Origin: Syntrophomonas sp. UBA5432 | Lineage (GTDB): Bacteria; Bacillota; Syntrophomonadia; Syntrophomonadales; Syntrophomonadaceae | Assembly: GCA_002424365.1 (NCBI GenBank) | Contig: DIRQ01000030.1 | Location: 1 to 7,665, forward strand | Reading direction: 5' to 3' | Length of the DNA stretch: 7,665 nt | In this document: piece after piece, positions 1 to 5,657 of the stretch | How the letters are laid out: each line of letters begins with the position of its first letter | Numbering within the stretch: the stretch's first letter is position 1 | Program-made: the position numbers and the translations under genes | The notes under the pieces: generated by a model | The model's input: the letters and a program-made list of their open reading frames with translations, nothing else | Told to the model about the DNA's origin: nothing | Database searches by the model: none

Positions 1-461
1 CCATTTATGGAGCCAGTGAAAGTTTAATAAATGAATGTGTACATATTAGGCAAAACTAGATATTCTTGGGTGCCTACGCTGAATAAAAGGTCAGCTGGTG
101 GCCCCATAGAGGCTAAGTAAATGAGCGGTTTAAGTCAGTCCAGGAGAAAAAATGTCTTCCGATTTTTCAATTCTCAAATAGAAGCCTTTCTCCTTTCTTG
201 AAAATTATCATAGTATATGGAAATATGAGGAATATGAGGAATATGATATAATTTCCATATAAGTTAAATTAAACTGTTACATAAGCATAGCAAATGTCAA
301 AAATCAAGCATGTAAAGCTTATCACGACTGATATTCTAACGTATCGGTGTTTTTCCAGCTAGTTTGGGAATAAATGCACCCTATAGGTAAATTACCCCTT
401 ATAGCTCAGAATGTAGATGTTTTGTAGTAGCATTAGCCATTAATTATTACCGGTCAGATAG
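1..461. other. Non-coding or fully decayed region
   Basis: I find no open frame here with recognisable protein sequence on either strand; all frames are closed by frequent stops. The only clear structure is the hairpin-like repeat around 214-261, listed separately. The DNA is AT-rich. It may contain the outer end of the DDE transposase element whose coding remnant starts near 462, but I cannot see a defined terminal repeat. Confidence 0.5.
214..261. repeat. 11-bp inverted repeat enclosing 9-bp tandem repeats
   Basis: A perfect 11-bp inverted repeat (TATATGGAAAT at 214-224 and ATTTCCATATA at 251-261) encloses tandem copies of AATATGAGG at 222-230 and 231-239, with a partial third copy at 240-246. 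A TATAAT hexamer lies at 247-252, partly inside the right arm. It could be an operator or a hairpin near a lost promoter, but no intact gene follows within 200 bp. No T-run follows the right arm, so it is not a typical terminator. Confidence 0.55.
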
Positions 462-1047
462 TGTGAGCGGCAACAAATTGCCGAGCAGCGAGTGCAAATC
501 CTGTCCCCACTCCTGACCGAAGGGCTGGATAGTGCTCAGGCCAGGCAGATTAAAGCCAGGATATGCGAACAGATCGGCATATCCGAACGCACCCTGCGCA
601 GATACCTAGCTCAGTACCGGAAGGATGGTTTTAGCGGACTCAAACCCAAAGGTAAAAGTCAGCAACGAAGTGATGAAGCAATACCGGTTAACGTACTGGA
701 GCAGGCAATCCTGTTACGCAGGCAGGTACCGACCCGTAGCATTGCACAGATTATTCAAATCCTGGAATGGGAAGGGTTGGTAGAGCCAGGACAAATCAAG
801 GCAGTACCCTACAGGAGAATCCGAATTATTCCGATATCGGAATAATTCGGACATAAAATATGGCCCATACCTACCCATAGGCAAAGACGGGAATAAGAAG
901 CAGGTTTATCTTGTGACCTTCGTGGATGATGCGACCAGATATATTTTGCACGGTCAATTCTATCCCACTTTGGATCAGGTAATCGTTGAAGATACTTTCC
1001 GCCAGGCCATTTTAAAATACGGGGTACCAGAGAAAGTGTACTTTGAC
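462..1047 (+). pseudogene. DDE (rve-fold) transposase, decayed and truncated
   Basis: This is the remnant of a transposase with an N-terminal helix-turn-helix and a retroviral-integrase-fold catalytic domain. The frame opens at 462 and reads ERQQIAEQRVQILSPLLTEG, then the HTH region (ISERTLRRYLAQYRKDGFSG), as is typical of the family; GTG at 492 is only an internal codon. At about 800 one base is missing: the shifted frame reads STLQEN, the expected continuation after GQIK. Homology then breaks at a 32-bp palindrome (820-851). It resumes at 850 with DIKYGPYLP, which carries the likely first catalytic Asp, and TFVDDATRY. The second catalytic Asp is in VYFD, its codon at 1045-1047. Right after that codon the sequence changes to tyrosine-recombinase element repeats, so the catalytic Glu and C-terminus are absent. 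About 35-40 residues are probably missing at the palindrome, judged from memory of relatives. It cannot encode an active enzyme. Confidence 0.85.
820..851. repeat. 32-bp perfect palindrome at a deletion junction
   Basis: The stretch is a perfect 32-bp palindrome with no spacer, centred between 835 and 836 (GATATC core, arms ending TCCGAATT and AATTCGGA). It sits exactly where the DDE transposase loses homology: to the left the shifted frame reads STLQEN, to the right SDIKYGPYLP. The right arm supplies the TCG GA of the expected Ser-Asp codons. It could be a relic of a hairpin-mediated deletion or a small palindromic insertion. A terminator is unlikely, because no T-run follows. Confidence 0.9.
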
Positions 1048-1127
1048 TATACCGAAAAATACACTATGCCGAAAAACATGCTATTTTTGCCTGTAAGCAA
1101 ATAATTTCCGATTGGTTTTTCGGCATA
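1048..1127. repeat. Terminal-type repeats of a tyrosine-recombinase element
   Basis: TATGCCGAAAAAC (1065-1077) is repeated inverted and perfectly at 1115-1127 (GTTTTTCGGCATA), 37 bp apart. A third, direct copy with 11 of 13 matches lies at 1048-1060 (TATACCGAAAAAT), 17 bp before the first. The cluster begins directly after the Asp codon where the DDE transposase ends, and precedes the 3' end of the reverse-strand integrase pseudogene. I read it as the recombinase-binding end of an integrase element inserted into the transposase. A transcription-terminator role for the inverted pair is less likely because the spacer is long. Confidence 0.65.
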
Positions 1128-1138
1128 ATCTTTGCTTT

Positions 1139-1600
1139 TTAATCAAGGCTATAAAGCATATCCCTAATATCTTTGTTCTTCCAAATAGGAGCTTCTGCCA
1201 CTGCTTCAGGACTAGTTTTTTTCATAGCTTCATGAATCATATCAACTGTGGCAAAAGCATAGAAGTTTGATGTAGTTGAGAGATTTTCGTGTCCAAGCAT
1301 TTCCGCAATGATTGTGAGTGGCATCCCTTGCCGGTATAAATTCATAGCCTTGTTTTCCTAATTAAATGACAATAAATATGCTGCGGAAATTCAGGACAAA
1401 CAGACCTTGCCTGGTTTGCATAATTGCCAAGGAGTAGATTTACCGAATCTGTAGATAGGGCGTGAGGTTTCCCGGCTCTTCTTGAAAAGAATAATGGATC
1501 GTTACCATCAATGCTTGGATGCGGATGGAACTCCTTTAGATAATGGTTAAGGTATAGTTCATGATTCCTACACTATTCTTATTGATGGTGAAATATCAAT
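1139..1600 (-). pseudogene. Tyrosine recombinase (phage-type integrase), C-terminal remnant
   Basis: This is the decayed C-terminal catalytic half of a site-specific tyrosine recombinase. On the reverse strand one frame from about 1566 reads LYLNHYLKEFHPHP, LFFSRRAGKPHALSTDSVN, then CPEFPQHIYCHLIRKTR, with the HxxR box as HLIR. One G is then missing at about 1345 (the Ala of RKTRAMNLY), and the next frame continues MNLYRQGMPLTIIAEMLGHE and TTSNFYAFA to the stop at 1139-1141. The catalytic His (LGHE) and nucleophile Tyr (NFY) are present. The N-terminal domain and the first catalytic Arg region are missing. Between 1566 and about 1600 a further shifted frame (NK..VGIMNYT) gives weak homology. 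The Ala-Met-Asn-Leu-Tyr C-terminal style resembles recombinases of multi-integrase (Tn554-like) elements; that assignment is inference. Confidence 0.85.
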
Positions 1601-1658
1601 GAGGGAACGTCATGGTCTAAAAGAATAAAACAATACTTAGAGTTGCCGTCATTTGGCG

Positions 1659-1731
1659 GTGGCTCTGAGAAAGACCAGAGTGGTTCTCTAAGATGAACAA
1701 GGTGGTTCTATTTTAGTACACTACTGGTTCT
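1659..1731. repeat. Four direct repeats phased at about 22 bp (IS end or iteron-like)
   Basis: The core GTGGTTCT occurs at 1680-1687 and 1702-1709, with one-mismatch copies at 1659-1666 (GTGGCTCT) and 1724-1731 (CTGGTTCT). Start-to-start spacing is 21, 22 and 22 bp, i.e. two helical turns, so a protein could contact all copies on one face. The block lies between the integrase remnant and the IS110 fragment. Repeated transposase-binding sites of this kind occur at IS21-family ends, and iterons of plasmid origins have a similar period. I favour an orphan insertion-sequence end, because element fragments lie on both sides and no replication gene is present. Confidence 0.5.
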
Positions 1732-1749
1732 ATCTCAAAATATTACTCA

Positions 1750-1923
1750 ACAAAAATACAGGTTCTCCGCCGGACCTAACTTGCGTACCAGTTTGGCTAT
1801 TGCTTCTGGACTGTTGTTAATCGTCCCCAAGGATTCCGCTGCTTCCCGTCCTTCCTTGGCAACTGCTACTACGACGGTGTCTTTGTGTCGTCCCTCTGTT
1901 TTCTGTGTAACATAATTATTCCA
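1750..1923 (-). pseudogene. IS110-family transposase, N-terminal fragment
   Basis: The reverse strand reads WNNYVTQKTEGRHKDTVVVA, followed by VAKEGREAAESLGTINN, SPEAIAKLVRKLGPAENL and YFC, then a stop at 1747-1749. This matches the start of IS110-type transposases, where the segment normally runs YVGLDVHKDT..VAVA..GRE and continues YFCYEAGP. Two lesions are visible: the VGLDV segment holding the first Asp of the DEDD catalytic set is deleted (EGRHKDT is left), and the gene is cut after FC. No start codon is in frame: a TAA at 1924-1926 precedes the Trp codon. It is a dead fragment of about 57 codons. Confidence 0.8.
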
Positions 1924-1991
1924 TTATTTCTAATGTATTCCATAAATGTAACCGATAGTATAAATAGGGGGATAATACTTGAGGAGGTGAA

Positions 1992-2615
1992 ATGAGGAAT
2001 ATTACAATAGTTGAGGATTTGGAGATATAAAGCAAACTATTTATAGCAATGATGATGTCTCACATAAATTTATAAGGACTCTTATCAAAACAGACTCCCA
2101 GCTGAATCCTTGAGAAGCAGAGGTGACAACAACAAATTATATGGCAATGCAAATACCAGGTCGTTTGAGGCAATCTTAGAGCAGAAGAAAGTGCAAGCAA
2201 TAACCTTGGAAAAAAACCAGACATACAATCTCGGTACTATTAATGGCAAGCCGTTTAATTTTAAGCTACTGCAAGAAGCCGGATTTGAATGGTCCGGTAG
2301 AATGAGGATTCCCTGGCGGCCTGAAGGGAGAGTAACTCCTGAGCAGGAGGCCGGTGCGCGAGCCTTTGATTCCTATACCCCCCAGGAATGATCGCAGGGT
2401 GAACATATGGGTCCGTGATTGCTTGTATTACACAAATTGTCGAAAATAATTTGAAAACGGATCCTTTCAACGAGTCACTGAAACTTTCCCAAATATCGTA
2501 AGACGAGATTAAAAACGCATTACAGCGCCTGCATCTCGACCCGAGTATTCCGTTTTCCGTTAATGGTCGCTCCTTTGTCCTGGATTCCGGCTTTATAGAA
2601 GATTATGTCGGTTAA
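1992..2615 (+). pseudogene. Decayed gene of unrecognised family, relative of the 4286-4981 gene
   Basis: A strong ribosome binding site (AGGAGGTG, 1982-1989) precedes ATG 1992. Reading MRNITIVEDLEI reaches a stop at 2028. Adding one base there opens KQTIYSNDDVSHKFIRTLIK and TDSQLNP up to 2110. A second one-base gap leads into LRSRGDNNKLYGNANTRSFE, then TYNLGTINGKPFNFKLLQEA and TPEQEAGARAFDSYTPQE, to a stop at 2389. A third one-base gap near 2390 restores the first frame, which carries stops at 2400 and 2499 and otherwise reads GSVIACITQIVENNLKTDPF, DEIKNALQRLHLDPSIPFSV, NGRSFVLDSGFIEDYVG and TAA at 2613. The three shifts cancel, and the rebuilt product is about 208 residues, so this is one gene with point lesions rather than several small ORFs. 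The C-terminal DEIK..L..L..D.S.P..VNG motif also ends the protein at 4286-4981. Function is unknown. There is no signal peptide and no obvious membrane segment. Confidence 0.75.
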
Positions 2616-2649
2616 TAGACCACATAGAAGAATTGCTAACCTTTAAACT

Positions 2650-2926
2650 ATAATTAATAATAAAGGACTGATAAACGGTGACGATAAGAATGACAGTAAG
2701 AGTACGGCGGTATTATTTGCGGCTATATTTTTAGTGGGGATGGGCTTTAGTATTATTATGCCGATATTGCCGTATTATGCGGAATCACTGAGAGCCAATG
2801 CTTTTCAGCTGGGTATGCTGTATGCCAGTTGTCTATGCTTCTATTTGGGGTGCTTATTCGGATCAGGTAGGACGTACTCTTAACGGAAAGGACCTAGCCA
2901 CGGGGATCATTATAATAGATATCTAA
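2650..2926 (+). pseudogene. MFS transporter, N-terminal remnant
   Basis: The frame open from 2650 reads STAVLFAAIFLVGMGFSIIM then PILPYYAESLRANAFQLGML and YAS, the first transmembrane helix and following loop of drug-efflux-type major facilitator proteins; it stops at 2881. The frame from about 2837 reads ASIWGAYSDQVGR, the conserved loop 2-3 motif (G...D..GR). About ten residues of helix 2 expected between YAS and IWGAYSDQ are therefore missing, together with a frame change. After GR the reading (TLNGKDLATG) no longer resembles a transporter and ends at 2924-2926. A GTG at 2678 with AAAGGA upstream may be the original start, but it is now one frame off. Only about 70 of the usual 400 or so residues remain. 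Confidence 0.8.
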
Positions 2927-3149
2927 TTATGGCTGCTGTAAATAGTAGACATCTTATCTAATTATTCCTGCTTACTTCTGGGCATTCACGCTAGTAAACC
3001 GGGTTTTCACGTCACTATAATGACTATTTGCGACAAATGGGAAGCAATGGCAGTAAAAGGCGGGAATTGGTATGGCGAAAAAGGAAGGAGGTTCGGAAAT
3101 TTATTTTTCTGAACACCAATTAAATTTTATTAATAGGGGGTTTTTTAGC
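2927..3149. other. Intergenic region and leader of the PPC protein gene
   Basis: No gene is visible between the MFS remnant and the signal-peptide start at 3150. A purine-rich AGGAAGGAGG at 3083-3092 looks like a ribosome binding site but has no ATG, GTG or TTG at normal spacing, so it seems orphaned. CCGGGTTTTCAC at 2999-3010 resembles the inverse of the IS1182-like end at 5060 (see findings). I could not fit a known riboswitch to this leader. Confidence 0.4.
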
Positions 3150-4172
3150 GTGAAAAAGAATTTGTTAAAAATATTAGCGGTTATTTGTGCTATTGTGCTT
3201 ACTAACAGCTTAGTGTTACCGGTATTTGCTAGTGAAAGTCCAGCATTGAATGAAAAACAGTTAGCTACGCCGACGATTAACTTTGATATGGGCAAAGATT
3301 TTAAATCAGAATTTAGCCAAGTAAGCAACAATGCCCCACTTTCCAAAGGTGTAGATATTGAGACCATAAAAAAAGGGATTCAAAGTTCAACCAGTTCTAA
3401 AAACGGAACGAATAAAGTCTCGCCATTGACTCTGACAGACCCGTATGAGCCCAACGATAGTTCTGGTGCTGCGAAAACTATCTATTACAATCAATATACG
3501 TATGCAAATATTGGGACCGCAACCGATCAGGACTGGTACTGTATTAATCTAACCGCCAGTTCCGACCCCAAGGATGCAGTCGCATTTTTACTTAAAGATA
3601 TCCCTGCAGGATGTGATTATGACCTATATGTATTCGATCCTAATTTCAATTATGCAGTATCACAAAATACGGGCAACGCCGATGAAAAACTCTATATCCA
3701 GATACAAACAACTGGCACATGGTATGTTGTTGTCTGGCCTCAAAGCGGTTATAACGACAATGCAAATTACAGGTTTTTTGTTGGAGGCGCATGGCTGGAC
3801 GGTTCAACAAGCTGGATTCCTACAAACCTAATTTTTAATTTTACCACGAGTAATGTAGGAACAACTTTGCCATATCAATATTTTGACTTGCGCAATAATT
3901 CAAGTATTCCAGATTCAGCCAGAGTAGATTATATACAATTAGACAGTTCTGGTATTGGACACTGGGCGGGTCAGATTAAAAAAATTTACTCCCCACAATC
4001 ATATCAGATATACCAAACTCAAGCAGGCTTGGATTATGTTTTGAGTATTCCTAAATATACTTTATTTGTTAAGCAACAGTGGCAAATCAGTACACAAATT
4101 AGCGTGCTTTTCAGTACGCCTGCCAGATGGACTCCTAATATTTTAATTGCATATAAATATTTAAGATCATAA
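3150..4172 (+). CDS. Secreted protein with bacterial pre-peptidase C-terminal (PPC) domain
   Basis: The 340-residue product starts with a textbook signal peptide: KK at 2-3, a hydrophobic core (LLKILAVICAIVLTNSLVLP) and a likely signal peptidase I site VFA|SES after residue 27. GTG 3150 is chosen over the in-frame ATG 3072 because AGGGGG (3135-3140) precedes it at suitable spacing and it gives a normal-length signal peptide; starting at 3072 would add 26 polar residues ahead of it. Residues about 28-95 are a low-complexity, Ser/Asn/Lys-rich linker. Residues about 98-210 match a PPC domain: DPYEPNDSSGAA, IGTATDQDWYCINL, DYDLYVFDPN, and TGTWYVVVWP before a final YRFF strand. PPC domains are beta-sandwich modules usually found after secreted peptidases, but no catalytic domain is present. 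Residues about 215-340 are an unrecognised, aromatic-rich region that may be another beta domain. It is probably a cell-surface or secreted binding protein. A terminator follows at 4224. Confidence 0.85.
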   Translation: MKKNLLKILAVICAIVLTNSLVLPVFASESPALNEKQLATPTINFDMGKDFKSEFSQVSNNAPLSKGVDIETIKKGIQSSTSSKNGTNKVSPLTLTDPYEPNDSSGAAKTIYYNQYTYANIGTATDQDWYCINLTASSDPKDAVAFLLKDIPAGCDYDLYVFDPNFNYAVSQNTGNADEKLYIQIQTTGTWYVVVWPQSGYNDNANYRFFVGGAWLDGSTSWIPTNLIFNFTTSNVGTTLPYQYFDLRNNSSIPDSARVDYIQLDSSGIGHWAGQIKKIYSPQSYQIYQTQAGLDYVLSIPKYTLFVKQQWQISTQISVLFSTPARWTPNILIAYKYLRS

Positions 4173-4223
4173 AAGGTGTAAAAATTATTATAAACAAAGC
4201 TTCAAAGCTACTAATGCGGCGTG

Positions 4224-4261
4224 GGGATATGCTATGAAAATCTTCAGGCATATCCCTTTTT
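4224..4261 (+). terminator. Rho-independent terminator after the PPC gene
   Basis: GGGATATGC (4224-4232) pairs perfectly with GCATATCCC (4248-4256), and a second short stem TGAA/TTCA (4235-4238 with 4243-4246) closes the loop. A run of five T follows at 4257-4261. It ends transcription of the PPC gene, 52 bp past its stop, and lies just upstream of the ribosome binding site of the next gene, so the two genes are probably not simply co-transcribed unless there is readthrough. Confidence 0.85.
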
Positions 4262-4285
4262 AAAAATAATTTGGAGGGATATATT

Positions 4286-4981
4286 TTGATCGTAATAGAC
4301 AATAATACGAATTCACCCGTAGTTTATAAAGGCTATACGCCCCTCACGAAAAAAATGCCGGTTTTTGCGCCAGAGGACAGCAAATTTCAAGAGGCCCTAA
4401 AGGATGCAAGCAAACAGTTGATGAACGTTTATCGCGACCCTGAAGAGCTAATGCCTGGTAATTATTCAGCAACACCCTACACCTACTTAAAAACTGATCC
4501 CTCCCAAAATCAGGAAAACTCTATTAATTTAACCCCCGGAAGTACCATAAGCTTCGGCCAATATTTAGGTAAAGACCTCACGTTGCGAATTGGAAATAGC
4601 TCTGTTAGTATGTATTGGGGCTCAGATCCAATAGGTGCGGCTGCTAATGAACGGCTTAATGACACTATCCGGACTATGCTAAAAGGTGCGGTTAATGAAG
4701 GTGGTGCTCCTGATATGACCAAATTGACAAAAGAACAAAACGCCATACTGGACAAAATATCCTATGCTAATGATGCGATTATTACGCAAATGGGCGGAAT
4801 AGAACAATATGAATCTATCCGTAAAATGGGTGAATCTTTTGACCTTCTCATACGTGTGGCAAACGGGCAAATGCCGCCAATCGCAGCTCCAGTTGATGAT
4901 GAAATCAAAGCAGGTTTAGCAAAGTTGGGCATAGACACTTCAAAACCCGTCTATGTTAACGGACAAAAAATACTTTTTTAA
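4286..4981 (+). CDS. Hypothetical protein with C-terminal DEIK..VNG motif
   Basis: I do not recognise this 231-residue protein. TTG 4286 is chosen because GGAGGG (4273-4278) lies 7 bp before it; an in-frame TTG at 4271 would overlap that site. The product is hydrophilic, without signal peptide or membrane segment, so it is likely cytoplasmic unless exported by another route. Visible regions: an N-terminal part with YKGYTPLTKKMPVFAPEDSK (14-33); a probable helix around residues 34-50; a beta-like part with SINLTPGSTISFGQYLGKDL (79-98); a helical part (about 117-193) with KEQNAILDKI and IEQYESIRKM; and a C-terminal block DDEIKAGLAKLGIDTSKPVY (204-223) then VNGQKILF. The last block matches the end of the decayed gene at 1992-2615 (DEIKNALQRLHLDPSIPFSV then NGRSFVL), so both belong to one family or share a terminal module. 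The frame is intact and the ribosome binding site strong. No promoter is obvious in the 25 bp after the terminator. Confidence 0.75.
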   Translation: MIVIDNNTNSPVVYKGYTPLTKKMPVFAPEDSKFQEALKDASKQLMNVYRDPEELMPGNYSATPYTYLKTDPSQNQENSINLTPGSTISFGQYLGKDLTLRIGNSSVSMYWGSDPIGAAANERLNDTIRTMLKGAVNEGGAPDMTKLTKEQNAILDKISYANDAIITQMGGIEQYESIRKMGESFDLLIRVANGQMPPIAAPVDDEIKAGLAKLGIDTSKPVYVNGQKILF

Positions 4982-4997
4982 GGGGAGTCAGAAAAAT

Positions 4998-5030
4998 ATG
5001 GAATCAGGAAAAATTACCGTATTAAATTAA
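4998..5030 (+). CDS. Tiny ORF, probable remnant of a truncated gene
   Basis: ATG 4998 encodes MESGKITVLN (10 residues) and stops at 5028-5030. AGGGGAG (4981-4987), overlapping the stop of the preceding gene, is a credible ribosome binding site. It is most likely the start of a third gene of the cluster that lost the rest of its sequence when the IS1182-like element arrived about 30 bp downstream. A functional microprotein cannot be excluded, but nothing supports it. Confidence 0.3.
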   Translation: MESGKITVLN

Positions 5031-5142
5031 ACGGAATCATATGAATCACGCCCCCGTCAGACTGTGTGAAAACCCGCTCAATAAAACGGCAATAAATAGA
5101 ATAAAAATGCATATAAAACGGCTATATATCGGCACTTAATGA

Positions 5143-5148
5143 TATAAT
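5143..5148 (+). promoter_or_regulatory. Putative -10 element of the transposase remnant
   Basis: A perfect TATAAT lies 23 bp before the ATG of the shortened transposase. The expected -35 position about 17 bp upstream (GGCTAT) is a poor match, so this would be a weak promoter, as is usual for transposase genes. Confidence 0.35.
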
Positions 5149-5171
5149 TATAAAGAAGAGAGGTGTTGATA

Positions 5172-5588
5172 ATGGCCTATATACAAGGAGAAGACAGATA
5201 CCAGAATAATGGCATAGAAGTCTGTTATAACGTACAAACCGTAGTTGTAGTTGATGGGAAGCATAGCCTGATTGTAGACTGCGAAGTCATTAATAATCCA
5301 ACTGACCATGGTCAATTAAGTAGTATGGCCAAAAAAGCACAAAAGGTCTTTGGAAAGAAAAAGATAAAGGTACTGGCTGATAAAGGATACTATTCAGTTG
5401 CGGAACTCAAAGCCTGTAAAAAGGCTAAAATGCAGACCTATGTAGCCAAGCAGAAATTTCCCAAATACACAATCAAGAGGGGGTTTGGATATAGTTATTT
5501 CCTAACCAGGGGTCTTCCATCGGTGCAAGTAGAAAACAAATTACATTTCCTGGCCTACAATATAAGACGATTTAAAAATGCCGTATGA
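5172..5588 (+). pseudogene. IS1182-family transposase with in-frame internal deletions
   Basis: The 138-residue frame keeps both ends of the family protein. MAYIQGEDR is the authentic IS1182-type N-terminus, preceded by GAGAGG, so ATG 5172 is preferred over GTG 5163. Residue 9 joins directly to YQNNGIEVCYNVQT, a segment from the middle of the catalytic domain, followed by HSLIVDCEVINNPTDHGQLS and KVLADKGYYS, with the second catalytic Asp at residue 70. After KQKFPKYT (residue 100) a second deletion joins to IKRGFGYSYFLTRG and FLAYNIRRFKNAV, the family C-terminus. The first Asp, and the Glu that normally precedes the IKRG segment, are lost. Family length is around 450-550 residues, so roughly 70 percent is missing. 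Both deletions keep the reading frame and no stop intervenes. The product could be made but cannot catalyse transposition. Confidence 0.8.
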
Positions 5589-5614
5589 ATCAGAATTGAT
5601 TTTACGGCATTTTT
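5574..5614 (+). terminator. Rho-independent terminator at the end of the transposase remnant
   Basis: AAAAATGCCGTA (5574-5585) pairs perfectly with TACGGCATTTTT (5603-5614), with AATCA/TGATT (5588-5592 with 5597-5601) forming an inner stem. The right arm ends in the T-run. The left arm overlaps the last transposase codons and the stop at 5586-5588. Because both arms end in A and T runs it could work in either direction, and it insulates the radical SAM gene start. Confidence 0.85.
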
Positions 5615-5657
5615 GTATAATACTTAAAGAACGTTTGTAGATATGGAGGCATCGACA

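Larger units (their letters stand above)
5060..5614 (+). mobile_element. IS1182-like element, internally deleted
   Basis: The likely left end is at about 5060, where GACTGTGTGAAAACCCGCTC resembles IS1182-type terminal repeats. A leader with a TATAAT, the shortened transposase gene (5172-5588) and its terminator hairpin follow. I do not find the matching right end (expected as GTTTTCACACAGTC) after the gene. The right boundary given here is only the end of the terminator, and the right end appears lost. A similar inverted end-like sequence lies at 2999-3010, on the far side of the PPC gene. It is not mobile by itself. Confidence 0.6.

Noticed and set aside
2261..2470. Reverse-strand open frame of 69 codons
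   Set aside because: It is antisense to the decayed gene at 1992-2615, has no ribosome binding site and no recognisable protein features.
3001..3071. Possible riboswitch in the leader of the PPC gene
   Set aside because: I tried to fit c-di-GMP-type patterns, which sometimes precede surface-protein genes, but the conserved cores are not there.
3072..3149. Upstream in-frame ATG extending the PPC protein by 26 residues
   Set aside because: It would bury the signal peptide behind a polar stretch, while GTG 3150 has its own AGGGGG site and gives a normal signal peptide.
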